From: JBFLXN01 sp040755715 [NCBI: Candidatus Edwardsbacteria bacterium]
GTDB taxonomy: Bacteria > Edwardsbacteria > AC1 > JBFLXN01
Length of the DNA: 27,466 nucleotides
Direction of reading: 5' to 3'
Assembly: GCA_040755715.1 (NCBI GenBank)
Contig: JBFLXN010000012.1
Span: 1 to 27,466, forward strand
Shown here: positions 8,598 through 16,860 of the stretch, piece by piece
Layout of the letters: every line of letters begins with the position of its first letter
Numbering within the stretch: position 1 is the stretch's first letter
Translations under genes and position numbers: made by a program
Notes under the pieces: generated by a model
What the model was told of the DNA's origin: nothing
The model's database searches: none
Seen by the model: only the letters and a program-made list of their open reading frames with translations

Positions 8598-9107
8598 ATG
8601 ATGAAGGCTATCTTCAATTTCACTCCTCAAGAGAAGACAGTCATTATTTTTCTAACGGTTTCGTTTTTTATAGGAGGTGCCATTACTCTTTATAGAAGAC
8701 ACCGTCCTAATTTTTCTTCCGAATCAAAACTTTACTCAAACTTCAGTTCAGTAGAGAGATGTTCAACATCTTATTTTAACGATTCAACAAATAACAGAAA
8801 AATCCTGGATTCATTGTTGGCGGAAAATAAGAGGCAAAACCTGTTAAAAAAAGAAGAACAGTTCTGGCAAAAGAAATCTTTTCCGCCCGATATACGGCGG
8901 CTCTCTGATACTGGAAAAGTGAACATTAACATAGCATCTCAAAGAGAACTGGAAAAATTGCCCGGAATTGGACCAGTGATGGCGAGAAAAATTATTGATT
9001 ATAGAACACGGTTTAAAGAATTCAAAACCAAGGAGCAAATAAAGGAGGTCGGAGGAATTGGTGAGAAGACTTTTCAGAAACTCCGAGACCATATCACGGT
9101 AGAATAA
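8598..9107 (+). CDS. Membrane-anchored ComEA-like helix-hairpin-helix protein
   Basis: The 169-residue protein has one membrane segment at about 14-31 (VIIFLTVSFFIGGAI), a polar linker of about 75 residues and a C-terminal double helix-hairpin-helix at about 108-169 (VNINIASQRELEKLPGIGP, then the second hairpin VGGIGEKTF). ComEA proteins bind double-stranded DNA in the periplasm during natural transformation. Small HhH proteins of this type also exist without proven competence roles. Its position just upstream of the pilus motor genes fits a DNA-uptake pilus, but no ComEC or ComF is in the window. The start is the first of two ATGs (MMK). Confidence 0.8.
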   Translation: MMKAIFNFTPQEKTVIIFLTVSFFIGGAITLYRRHRPNFSSESKLYSNFSSVERCSTSYFNDSTNNRKILDSLLAENKRQNLLKKEEQFWQKKSFPPDIRRLSDTGKVNINIASQRELEKLPGIGPVMARKIIDYRTRFKEFKTKEQIKEVGGIGEKTFQKLRDHITVE

Positions 9108-9255
9108 TCCCCTCTTGTTAGAGGGGAACACACCCCTGTGTCCCCTCTTATTAGAGGGGAACACACCCCTGTATCCCCTCTTGTTAGAGGGGACTGCACC
9201 GACAAATCCCCTCTTGAGAGGGGGCAGGGGTGTGTAGTTCCTCTTGAGAGAGGTA
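9108..9255. repeat. 33-bp tandem hairpin array
   Basis: Units starting at 9108, 9141, 9174, 9207 and (shortened) 9239 are 33 bp apart. Each carries the stem CCCCTCTTGTTAGAGGGG, then ACACACCCCTGTGT-like sequence. No variable spacers, so not CRISPR. Stacked GC-rich stems directly after the comEA-like stop would act as a transcription or RNA-decay barrier. Confidence 0.85.
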
Positions 9256-9390
9256 ACACTGATTTTTCTCTTGACCCGCTAATAAAAGAGACAAAGTAGA
9301 TGCGTCAAAAAAATCTCCGCCTGAGGCAGATCTGCCTTTGGCATGATGCCCATTAGTGGCGCCGTTGGCTCCACATTAGAGCGATTTTCC

Positions 9391-9419
9391 TTGACAAAAC
9401 AAATATTTTGGTATATTAT
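9391..9419 (+). promoter_or_regulatory. Candidate promoter of the pilB cluster
   Basis: TTGACA (9391-9396) and TATTAT (9414-9419) are 17 nt apart; TATATT at 9412 is an alternative -10. The transcript would have a leader of about 400 nt carrying the hairpin repeats. No sigma-54 GG-N10-GC promoter was found here, although a sigma-54 activator lies downstream. Confidence 0.6.
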
Positions 9420-9814
9420 TATATAAACATGGGAATGTGATAACTAGATAGTTCCTGCGATTACGGTGATTTAAAAAACGATTACAGTGATAAAACAGAT
9501 CTCACTCCTTTTCCCTTAACCCCACCCTTTCTTTCCTCCCCTTGTCCCGCCAGAGCGGGATCCCGCATTTGCGGTGAAGGGGAGGGACATAGGGAGGGGT
9601 TCGGAGAGAGAGAAAGGGAGAGGTCGTTGTAATCTTGGTTTTTATCGCCGTAATCAAACCCGACCTGTCCGTTGCTCCGAGCCTGCCCGTTCTTTTCTGT
9701 GGCTACTTCAACGGATAGGGATGCAAAGCCCTCGGTCGTAACCCTTTGGGCATAGCCCAACGGGCGAGCCTACGGCCGAGACAGACGGTCAGGAACGAAG
9801 TGAGGGGTATCTTG

Positions 9815-9826
9815 AAAAGGAGGTGA
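9815..9826 (+). promoter_or_regulatory. Strong ribosome-binding site fixing a GTG start
   Basis: AAAAGGAGGTGA ends 6 nt before GTG 9833. It is much stronger than the sites in front of the other two pilB genes and decides the start codon. Confidence 0.75.
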
Positions 9827-9832
9827 ATTACC

Positions 9833-11527
9833 GTGGTCTTGAAAATTGGTGATATGTTACAGCAAGCTAAACTGATTACTCAAGAGCAGTTGAATAAAGC
9901 ACTTGAGGAACAGAAACGTTCAGGTGCCAAATTAGGCTCAACTCTGGTTCAGCTTGGATATATTACTGAGGAACAAATCATCGAATTTTTAGGTAAACAA
10001 TTTGGTGTGCCTACAATAAACTTAAGTAAGTGTGAAATTGAATCTTCAGTCCTTAAACTTGTTTCTCCAGAAATTGCCCAGAGATTTCAGGTGCTGCCTA
10101 TTTCAAGAGTAGGTCGGATTCTTACTCTGGCTATGGCTAATCCCTCGGATGTTTTTACTATTGATGATATTAAATTTTTCACTGGTCTTGAAGTTAAGCC
10201 GGTGGTTAGCGCCGAAGGTGCCATTGTCAAAGCTATTGAGAAATACTACGGTGCTTCCGCTTCATTAAATGAAGCGATCAAAGCTATTGAGACTGAAGAA
10301 ATGGAAGTGATTGAGAAAAAGGAAGAAGAAAAAGATGCTTCTACGCTGGCCGCTGAAGTGGAATCAGCTCCAGTGGTAAAATTGGTAAGCACTCTTATTG
10401 GGGATGCAGTAAAAAGAGGTGCTTCGGATATTCATATTGAGCCATACGAAAAGGTGCTACGAGTTAGATTCAGAGTTGATGGAGTTTTACAAGAGGCGAT
10501 GTCACCGCCAATTCGCATTGCCGGAGCAGTAGTTTCCAGAATAAAAATTATGGCAAAATTGAATATTGCTGAAAGAAGGCTTCCTCAAGATGGCCGCATT
10601 ACCGTGAAAGTAGGTGGCAAGACTGTGGATTTGCGTGTTTCTACACTTCCTACTATTCATGGCGAAAAAATTGTAATGAGAATTTTAGAGCAAACAGGGT
10701 TAACTTACGATTTAACAAAATTAGGCTTTGTGGAAAAGGCATTAGCTGATTTTACTACTGCTATCTCTAAACCAAACGGAATCATTTTAGTGACCGGCCC
10801 AACTGGTAGCGGCAAAACTAAGACTCTTTATTCGGCGATTTCCAAAATAAATTCTCCTCAAGTTAATATTGTTACCGCTGAAGACCCGGTAGAATACGAT
10901 TTAATGGGAATAAATCAAGTAATGGTCAAAGAAGACATTGGCTATACTTTCTCTGCCGCTTTAAGAGCTTTCTTGCGACAAGACCCCAATATCATTTTGG
11001 TAGGAGAAATTCGTGATAAAGAAACAGCTGAAATTGCTATGAAAGCCGCAATGACTGGACATTTGGTTCTTTCTACACTTCACACTAATGATGCCGCCAG
11101 TAGCATTAACCGAATGATTGATATGGGAACAGAACCTTATATGATTGCTTTTACGGTCAATCTGATTCAAGCCCAGAGACTGGTGCGAACAATCTGCCCA
11201 TATTGCAAAGAGTCAGTAAAAGTTGACTCTTCAGAACTTCTAAAATTCGGGGTAGATCCCGCTTCTTTTGCTAATGTTACTTTATACCGAGGTAAGGGGT
11301 GCCTGGAATGCAACAAAACTGGCTATAAAGGCAGAATCGGTATTTTTGAAGTAATGTCTATTACGCCGAGCATCAGACAAATGATTATGAAAAGAGCGAC
11401 TAATGATGAAATTCAACGGAAGGCTCAAGAAGAAGGTATGCTTACTTTAAGGGAAGACGGTCTATTAAAAGTTAAACAAGGGATTACTACCTTAGAGGAA
11501 ATAACAAGGGTAACGGTGGCAGAATAA
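9833..11527 (+). CDS. pilB: Type IV pilus assembly ATPase PilB (paralogue 1)
   Basis: The 564-residue PilB/GspE hexameric motor powers pilin polymerisation at the inner membrane. Residues 1-140 are an N-terminal MshEN-type domain (KIGDMLQQAKLITQEQL, TLVQLGYITEEQI). An acidic linker (about 150-175) precedes the motor core. Walker A is GPTGSGKT (322-329), followed by Lys where Thr is usual (KTKTLY). RQDPN with GEIRD (391-395), SDIHIEP (198-204) and the zinc-binding Cys pairs 455/458 and 490/493 are present. The GTG start follows the ribosome-binding site at 9815. It heads a run of three PilB paralogues, then PilT and PilC. Which paralogue drives pilus extension is unknown. GspE of a type II secretion system is the alternative, less likely with PilT present. 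Confidence 0.93.
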   Translation: MVLKIGDMLQQAKLITQEQLNKALEEQKRSGAKLGSTLVQLGYITEEQIIEFLGKQFGVPTINLSKCEIESSVLKLVSPEIAQRFQVLPISRVGRILTLAMANPSDVFTIDDIKFFTGLEVKPVVSAEGAIVKAIEKYYGASASLNEAIKAIETEEMEVIEKKEEEKDASTLAAEVESAPVVKLVSTLIGDAVKRGASDIHIEPYEKVLRVRFRVDGVLQEAMSPPIRIAGAVVSRIKIMAKLNIAERRLPQDGRITVKVGGKTVDLRVSTLPTIHGEKIVMRILEQTGLTYDLTKLGFVEKALADFTTAISKPNGIILVTGPTGSGKTKTLYSAISKINSPQVNIVTAEDPVEYDLMGINQVMVKEDIGYTFSAALRAFLRQDPNIILVGEIRDKETAEIAMKAAMTGHLVLSTLHTNDAASSINRMIDMGTEPYMIAFTVNLIQAQRLVRTICPYCKESVKVDSSELLKFGVDPASFANVTLYRGKGCLECNKTGYKGRIGIFEVMSITPSIRQMIMKRATNDEIQRKAQEEGMLTLREDGLLKVKQGITTLEEITRVTVAE

Positions 11528-11728
11528 ATAAAAAATAAAAAATCAAATATCAAATATCAAAAACGCATATCAAAAAACGCAAAAAATTAAAGATGGATAG
11601 AGATAGAAAGGAAGAAGGTAATTTTTACATTTTTGGTTTGTCCCGCCATAGCGGGATCCCCCGCCATAGGCGGGGTGATATATTTGATATTTGATTTTTG
11701 ATATTTGATATTTGATACGGGTTGAAAT
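11528..11728. repeat. Nested hairpin repeats between pilB1 and pilB2
   Basis: Left arm TCAAATATCAAATATCAAAAA and right arm TTTTTGATATTTGATATTTGA span nearly the whole 201-bp gap. Inside is the GC-rich pair TCCCGCCATAGCGGGA and CCCCGCCATAGGCGGGG (about 11640-11677), related to 9538-9560. Thus one palindrome family sits in the loop of another. The right arm ends about 11 nt before the ATG, where no good Shine-Dalgarno sequence is visible. Confidence 0.75.
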
Positions 11729-13441
11729 ATGGCTGGTAAATTAGGTGAAATGCTTTTGAAGGCAGGACTAATTAGCCCTGAGCAATTAGACAAGGCTCTA
11801 AAGGAACAAGAAACTGCAGGGGGGCGTTTAGGTTCTAACCTCGTGAAATTGGGTTTTATCTCTGAAGAGGAAATTACCAAGTTCCTGAGTCAACAGTATG
11901 GTGTTCCGGCAGTCAATCTTTCAGACTATAAAATTGACGCACAAATCTTAAAGCTCATACCCACTCAGATTGCGCAGAAATATGGAGTAATTCCCATTTC
12001 CCGACTGGGGCGGGTGCTTACTGTAGCGATGGTCAATCCCAGCGATATCTTAGCCATTGAAGACATCAAGTTTTCTACGGGCTTTGAAGTTCATCCAGTA
12101 GTTGCCAGTGAGACAGCCGTCTGGAAGACTATTGATAAACATTACGGTTCAGCCGGTATGTTAGAAGAGGTGATGCATTCTATAGAGACAGAAGTTCCAG
12201 ATAGTGAAATTGAAGTTATCAAAGAAGAAGAAGAAGAAGAAACAGATAAGGCTTCAGAACTATCAGCCGCTATTGATTCTTCCCCGGCAGCCAAGTTGGT
12301 CCAGAGTCTCATCTTTGAAGCGACACAAAGGCGTGCTTCTGACATTCATATTGAGCCTTATGAGAAAGACTTGCGAGTGCGCTATCAAATTGATGGAGTT
12401 TTGCACGAAATAATGTCACCCCCCTATAGAATGAAATCAGCTATAGTAGCCAGAGTGAAAATCTTGGCGCGCTTAAAGATTGACGAAAAGAGGCTTCCAC
12501 AAGATGGCCGTATAAAAATGAAAGTTAAAGATAGACCGATTGATATTCGGGTAGCTATTCTTCCCACTCAGTTTGGTGAGAAGATTGGTATGCGTATTTT
12601 AGACCGGACTGCTGTTAGTTTTGACCTGACAGTCTTAGGATTTGAAGAAAAATCAATGAGAGATTTTCGTAAGGGAATTCATACGCCCTACGGTATTGTT
12701 TTAGTTACCGGTCCAACTGGCTGCGGCAAGACGACGACACTTTATGCTTCTATTACTGAATTGAATAGTCTGGATGTAAATATTATGACGGCTGAAGACC
12801 CAGTTGAATATAGCTTGATTGGTATCAATCAAGTAGCAGTGCGAGAGGAAGTGGGAATGACTTTTGCCGCGGCTCTGCGTGCTTTCTTGCGTCAGGACCC
12901 AAATATTATTATGGTCGGAGAAATTAGAGATAAAGAAACAGCAGAAATTGCTATCAGGTCTGCCTTGACAGGGCATTTAGTGCTTTCTACAGTTCACACT
13001 AACAGTGCTGCTCTAACTTTAACCAGGTTAGTTGATATGGGCGTGGAGCCATTCTTAATGGCTTCATCGCTTCTCGTCGTCCAATCTCAAAGATTAGTGA
13101 GAAGAGTCTGTGAAAATTGTCGTCAGCCTGTTAATATTAACCCAAAACTTTTAGAAGAAATGAAAATAAATCCTCAAGAGTTTGCTGGCGTAACTGTCTA
13201 TCAAGGAAAAGGCTGTGAAGCATGCAATAATACCGGTTATAAGGGGAGAATTGCTCTTTGCGAAGTTATGTCAATTACTCCAGCAATCAGGGATTTGATG
13301 CTTGTCAGAGCGCCAACTGCAGAGATTGAAGCAAAGGCGGTAGAAGAAGGAATGCTCACTCTCAGACGAGATGGAATAGTAAAAATTAAAAAAGGAGTTA
13401 CTACTTTAGAAGAAGTGTTAAAAGAAACAGTGGCAGAGTAA
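11729..13441 (+). CDS. pilB: Type IV pilus assembly ATPase PilB (paralogue 2)
   Basis: The 570-residue PilB has the same architecture as its neighbours: MshEN-type domain (1-140), a Glu-rich linker (158-175, with EEEEEET), Walker A GPTGCGKT (328-335), SDIHIEP near 204, RQDPN (388-392), GEIRD (397-401) and Cys pairs 461/464 and 496/499. Walker A has Cys at the fifth position, where paralogues 1 and 3 have Ser; PilT here also has Cys. The start ATG is fixed by alignment with the other two N-termini (GEMLLKAGLISPEQL). It is likely cotranscribed with pilB1, but the repeat-filled gap could tune translation. It presumably works at the same inner-membrane pilus base as its paralogues. Confidence 0.93.
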   Translation: MAGKLGEMLLKAGLISPEQLDKALKEQETAGGRLGSNLVKLGFISEEEITKFLSQQYGVPAVNLSDYKIDAQILKLIPTQIAQKYGVIPISRLGRVLTVAMVNPSDILAIEDIKFSTGFEVHPVVASETAVWKTIDKHYGSAGMLEEVMHSIETEVPDSEIEVIKEEEEEETDKASELSAAIDSSPAAKLVQSLIFEATQRRASDIHIEPYEKDLRVRYQIDGVLHEIMSPPYRMKSAIVARVKILARLKIDEKRLPQDGRIKMKVKDRPIDIRVAILPTQFGEKIGMRILDRTAVSFDLTVLGFEEKSMRDFRKGIHTPYGIVLVTGPTGCGKTTTLYASITELNSLDVNIMTAEDPVEYSLIGINQVAVREEVGMTFAAALRAFLRQDPNIIMVGEIRDKETAEIAIRSALTGHLVLSTVHTNSAALTLTRLVDMGVEPFLMASSLLVVQSQRLVRRVCENCRQPVNINPKLLEEMKINPQEFAGVTVYQGKGCEACNNTGYKGRIALCEVMSITPAIRDLMLVRAPTAEIEAKAVEEGMLTLRRDGIVKIKKGVTTLEEVLKETVAE

Positions 13442-13532
13442 TAAGCACAGATGGTCACAGATTAAAAAACGCAGATGACCACAGATAATTCTATGACAAA
13501 ATCTGTGATTATCTGTGTAATGAGAAAATAAG
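13442..13532. repeat. CACAGATGA inverted repeat between pilB2 and pilB3
   Basis: CACAGATGGTCACAGATTA and CAGATGACCACAGATAAT are mirrored by AATCTGTGATTATCTGTGTAA, so the 91-bp gap folds on itself. The right arm ends 14 nt before the ATG. It is the same family as at 1709, 15318 and 25344. Confidence 0.75.
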
Positions 13533-15305
13533 ATGGCTATTAATATTGGTGAAATGCTAACGAAGGCAGGATTACTTAGTCCAGAGCAACTGGATAAGGC
13601 TCTCAAAGAACAAAGAGAAAAGGGGAGCTCTTTAAGTTCTACTCTCGTTCGTTTGGGATATGCGACGGAAGTGGTCTTGGTGCAATTTTTAAGTAAACAG
13701 TTGAATATGCCAATGGTTTCTTTAACAGACTATGAGATTGAACCGACATTGGTCCGGTTAATCAAACCGGAAGTTGCCCAAAAATTTCAAGTAATACCGA
13801 TAAAGAAAATAGGAAGAGAACTTACTTTAGCTATGGTTGACCCGACCAATCTTTTTGCTATTGAAGACATAAAGTTTCTTACCGGGTTGGAAGTAAAACC
13901 GGCAGTAGCGGCAGAATCTTCTATTAAAAGACTATTGGATAGATATTATCCCGCTGGCAAAGAACTAGTGACAATTAAAACTTCTACCTTAGAAAAGGCA
14001 GGCCCACGAGGACTGGAGGCGACTACTCCTTCTCCAACAGAGGTTGTAGGTAGTGTTTCAGAAATTGCTGATATGGAATTGATGGAGGATACTGGAGTTG
14101 AAGAAGAACTTGATGTTTCTCAATTAGTTGCTTCTGGACAGGCTACTCCAACTGTTAAATTAGTGAATTATCTGTTAACCGAAGCAGTGAAGACAGGTGC
14201 TTCTGATATTCACATTGAACCTTACGAAAAGATTCTCCGTATTCGTTTTCGGATAGACGGAGTTCTTCGCGAAATTATGTCACCACCTCCAAGAATGCAG
14301 GCGGCTTTGGTTTCTCGTATTAAAATCTTATCCAGATTAGATATTACTGAAAGACGCAAACCACAGGATGGAAGAATTAATGTAAAAGTATTAGGCAAGA
14401 AGATAGACCTGCGTGTTTCCGTCTTGCCAGTTCTATTTGGTGAAAAGATTGTGATGAGAATTTTAGATTCCAGTGGGTTAGCTCGGGACCTCACCACTTT
14501 CGGGTTTTCCGAAGCGGCTTTAAAAAATTTTATGAAAGCAATTCACAGCCCTTATGGTATTCTTTTAGTAACTGGTCCAACTGGGAGTGGAAAGACGACT
14601 ACACTCTATTCAGCTCTGGGTCAACTCAATACACCGGATAAACATATCTTGACAGTGGAGGACCCAATTGAGTATAATTTAAAAGGAGTTAATCAAGTTT
14701 GGGTAAATCCAGAGATTGGGTTGACATTTGCCACGGCACTTCGGGCTCTTTTGCGCCAGGCCCCCAATATTGTTATGCTCGGAGAAATTAGAGATGGCGA
14801 AACCGCCGAGATTGCTATCCGCGCCGCTTTAACCGGACATCTTGTGCTATCTACTATTCATACTAATGATGCCCCTAGCACTATTAGCCGTCTAATTGAT
14901 ATGGGGATTGAACCTTTTCTGGTGGCTTCTTCCTGTGTTCTTATTCAAGCCCAGCGTCTAGTAAGACGCATTTGCACAAAGTGTAAAGAACCGACAACCG
15001 TCAACCTTAAAGCCATAGAAGATATGGGTTTTGACCCAAAACAAATTGCAGGAATGACGGTCTATAAAGGAAGAGGATGTCCTGAATGTAATAATACAGG
15101 TTATAAAGGGAGAATCGGACTTTATGAAGTAATGCCTATTACTCCTGAAATTAGAGAAATGATTCTTGCTCGTGGCACAGTAACAGCAATCCGGGATAAG
15201 GCTGTAGAACAGGGAATGCAAACTTTGAGAATGGACGCTATAGAAAAAGTGAGGAATGGTATTACTACTATTGAAGAAGTGATGCGCGAAACAGCCGCGG
15301 GGTAA
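13533..15305 (+). CDS. pilB: Type IV pilus assembly ATPase PilB (paralogue 3)
   Basis: The 590-residue PilB has an MshEN-type domain (1-140, GEMLTKAGLLSPEQL), a longer and more Thr/Pro/acidic linker (about 145-205) than the other two, and the ATPase core: SDIHIEP near 224, Walker A GPTGSGKT (348-355), GEIRD (417-421) and Cys pairs 481/484 and 516/519. The usual RQDPN motif reads RQAPN, so the conserved Asp (position 410) is Ala. This change in a highly conserved motor segment may alter activity. With intact Walker A, GEIRD and His motif (TIHTN) it still looks like a working ATPase or a specialised subunit. It is the last of three paralogues and is followed by a long repeat region before pilT. 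Confidence 0.92.
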   Translation: MAINIGEMLTKAGLLSPEQLDKALKEQREKGSSLSSTLVRLGYATEVVLVQFLSKQLNMPMVSLTDYEIEPTLVRLIKPEVAQKFQVIPIKKIGRELTLAMVDPTNLFAIEDIKFLTGLEVKPAVAAESSIKRLLDRYYPAGKELVTIKTSTLEKAGPRGLEATTPSPTEVVGSVSEIADMELMEDTGVEEELDVSQLVASGQATPTVKLVNYLLTEAVKTGASDIHIEPYEKILRIRFRIDGVLREIMSPPPRMQAALVSRIKILSRLDITERRKPQDGRINVKVLGKKIDLRVSVLPVLFGEKIVMRILDSSGLARDLTTFGFSEAALKNFMKAIHSPYGILLVTGPTGSGKTTTLYSALGQLNTPDKHILTVEDPIEYNLKGVNQVWVNPEIGLTFATALRALLRQAPNIVMLGEIRDGETAEIAIRAALTGHLVLSTIHTNDAPSTISRLIDMGIEPFLVASSCVLIQAQRLVRRICTKCKEPTTVNLKAIEDMGFDPKQIAGMTVYKGRGCPECNNTGYKGRIGLYEVMPITPEIREMILARGTVTAIRDKAVEQGMQTLRMDAIEKVRNGITTIEEVMRETAAG

Positions 15306-15342
15306 AATAAATAGCACACACAGATGGGCACAGATTTTAAAA

Positions 15343-15430
15343 AACAGATGAGCACAGATTAAGACACAGATGAGCACAGATTAAGACACAGATGAGCACA
15401 GATTAAGGCACAGATGAGCACAGATAATCT
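15343..15430. repeat. 22-bp tandem repeat, four copies
   Basis: Units of the form CACAGATGAGCACAGATTAA start every 22 bp. There are no unique spacers. The opposite-strand version follows at 15432-15456, allowing a long stem. Confidence 0.85.
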
Positions 15431-15623
15431 ATGAACTCATCTGCGCTTATCTGTGGTATCTTGGCGACTAGGAAATTGAATAAAGCCACAGAATTTCACA
15501 GAAACATACAGAAAAATAGAAATTCATAGAAATTTTTGGAAACTTGTAGAAATTTATTGTTTTTTACTACAAATTTCTATCAATTTCAATAAATTTCTAT
15601 TAGTTTCCATATTTCTGTGTTAA

Positions 15624-15706
15624 CCCCGTTAGAAATTACCAAAAAGTATGGGAAAATTCCAAGACTAAACTTGCAAAATGTAAGTTAGAGAAGATTTCTA
15701 ACGGGG
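15624..15706. mobile_element. 83-bp MITE-like element with TTAA duplication
   Basis: Terminal inverted repeats CCCCGTTAGAAAT (15624-15636) and ATTTCTAACGGGG (15694-15706) are perfect over 13 bp. They are flanked by TTAA at 15620-15623 and 15707-15710. Removing the element and one TTAA restores CTGTGTTAATCTGTGGCT, which exists uninterrupted at about 1780-1796. Too short to encode a transposase; an autonomous partner is not in the window. Confidence 0.8.
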
Positions 15707-15786
15707 TTAATCTGTGGCTAAATATCTTGCGGCCTTTTTATCTGTGCCAATCTGTGTAAAAATGTGTAAAAAAAAGAGGAGAAGAG

Positions 15787-16860
15787 ATGGTTACTTTACA
15801 GCAACTCTTAGAGGAATTGGTTCAACGAAAGGCTTCAGATTTGCATTTGACCGCCGGCGTCCCGCCAATCTTTAGAATTGATGGGGAACTCATTCGGAGT
15901 AATTATGAAGTTTTAACTCCAGCGATGGTGGAACAGCTTGTCTATAGCATTTTGAATGACCGGCAAAAAAAGCGGTTTGAAATGGAACAAGAACTAGACC
16001 TTTCTTTTGGTATTCCCAATTTGAGCCGCTTCCGTGGTAATGTCTTTATGCAGAGAGGATGCGTGGCAATGGCTATCCGAACGATTCCTTGGGAAATTCG
16101 GTCTTTTCAGGAGTTGGGATTGCCGCCAGTGATTGCCGAGCTAGCCTCACGACCAAAGGGATTAGTTCTGGTTACTGGCCCAACGGGGTGCGGTAAATCA
16201 ACGACACTGGCAACAATGGTGGATAAAATCAATAGTGAACGACGTGGACATATTCTTACCGTGGAAGACCCAATTGAATATATTCATCATCATAAAAAAT
16301 CAATCGTTAATCAAAGACAACTTGAATCAGACACGAAATCATTTCCTAATGCCCTAAAATATGTGCTCCGCCAAGACCCTGATGTAGTCTTAGTGGGTGA
16401 AATGAGAGATTTAGACACCATAGAATGTGCTTTGCGTATTGCCGAGACAGGTCATCTCACTTTGGCAACTCTTCACACTAATTCAGCGGCTGAATCAATT
16501 AACCGAATTATTGATGTTTTCCCTCCATATCAACAGCCACAAGTGCGAGCAGAATTGGCTTTTGTGATAGAAGGCGTTCTGACACAACAATTGATTCCTA
16601 TGGTTAGAGGCGGACGCACGCTTGCTTTAGAGATTATGATTTGCACGCCGGCGATTAAAGCCCTCATCAGAGATGATAAAGTTCATCAGATTTATAGTTT
16701 AATTCAAGCAGGACAAAAATACGGAATGCAGACAATGAATCAGTCTCTCTATCAACTCTTTATGGAAAAGAAAATTTCCATAGATACCGCTTTGGATTAT
16801 TCTCCTAATATTGAGGAGTTAGACCAAATGATAAAGCGCCGCGCTGCGGTGGTGACCTAA
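15787..16860 (+). CDS. pilT: Type IV pilus retraction ATPase PilT
   Basis: The 357-residue hexameric ATPase depolymerises the pilus and gives twitching or DNA/surface pulling force. The N-terminal PAS-like region (1-110) includes ASDLHLTAG (16-24) and a divergent FRGNVFMQRG. Walker A is GPTGCGKS (131-138), VEDPIEY is at 159-165, RQDPDVVLVGEMRD at 195-208 and TLHTN at 228-232. The C-terminal AIKALIRDDKVHQI (289-302) followed by GMQTMNQSL is the PilT-specific signature that separates it from PilB. It lacks the MshEN domain and the Cys pairs of the PilBs, as expected. The length is normal. A clear AGAGGAGAAGAG ribosome-binding site precedes ATG 15787. Confidence 0.96.
   Translation: MVTLQQLLEELVQRKASDLHLTAGVPPIFRIDGELIRSNYEVLTPAMVEQLVYSILNDRQKKRFEMEQELDLSFGIPNLSRFRGNVFMQRGCVAMAIRTIPWEIRSFQELGLPPVIAELASRPKGLVLVTGPTGCGKSTTLATMVDKINSERRGHILTVEDPIEYIHHHKKSIVNQRQLESDTKSFPNALKYVLRQDPDVVLVGEMRDLDTIECALRIAETGHLTLATLHTNSAAESINRIIDVFPPYQQPQVRAELAFVIEGVLTQQLIPMVRGGRTLALEIMICTPAIKALIRDDKVHQIYSLIQAGQKYGMQTMNQSLYQLFMEKKISIDTALDYSPNIEELDQMIKRRAAVVT

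Larger units (their letters stand above)
9256..9832. other. Repeat-rich noncoding leader of the pilus motor genes
   Basis: No gene is supported in these 577 bp. They contain the promoter at 9391 and an inverted pair near 9457-9656 (GATTACGGTGAT, GATTACAGTGAT and ATCGCCGTAATC). A large palindrome sits at about 9515-9605, whose outer arms TCCTCCCCTT/AAGGGGAGG enclose TCCCGCCAGAGCGGGATCCC, so one repeat seems nested in another. At 9660-9800 there are scattered fragments (ACCTGTCCGTTG, CAACGGGCGAGCCTACGG) related to repeats at 7500 and 27150. The minus-strand frame at 9482-9760 is low-complexity repeat translation and was not called. Confidence 0.6.
15306..15786. other. Repeat-only gap between pilB3 and pilT
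   Basis: These 481 bp contain no supported gene. From 15318 there is a CACAGATGAGCACAGATT block, including four 22-bp tandem copies (15343, 15365, 15387, 15409), with an inverse arm at 15432-15456 (ACTCATCTGCGCTTATCTG). At 15485-15718 a long inverted repeat (GCCACAG...CTGTGGC) holds ATAGAAATTTATTG-type palindromes and an inserted 83-bp element (15624-15706). Then comes TCTGTGCCAATCTGTGTAA up to a purine-rich AAAAGAGGAGAAGAG ribosome-binding site before pilT. Confidence 0.75.

Noticed and set aside
9108-9255. CRISPR-like array
   Set aside because: The 33-bp units are contiguous with no unique spacers and each is itself a hairpin; no cas genes are present.
9482-9760. Minus-strand 92-codon protein
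   Set aside because: It is a translation of palindromic and purine-rich repeats with no ribosome-binding site or recognisable domain.
9256-9832. Sigma-54 promoter upstream of pilB1
   Set aside because: GG dinucleotides near 9339 and 9366 lack a GC at the required 10-nt spacing; only the sigma-70-like promoter is supported.
14958-15377. Minus-strand 139-codon frame over the pilB3 3' end
   Set aside because: Its N-terminus (LICVLICAHLF) is the CACAGATGAG repeat read backwards, and the rest is antisense to pilB3.
15343-15430. CRISPR-like 22-bp repeats before pilT
   Set aside because: Tandem copies without spacers; it is one block of a dispersed intergenic repeat.
9833-16860. Type II secretion system instead of a pilus
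   Set aside because: A clear PilT with the AIKALIRDDKVHQI signature and a PilC platform fit a retractile type IV pilus; no Gsp-specific genes are present.
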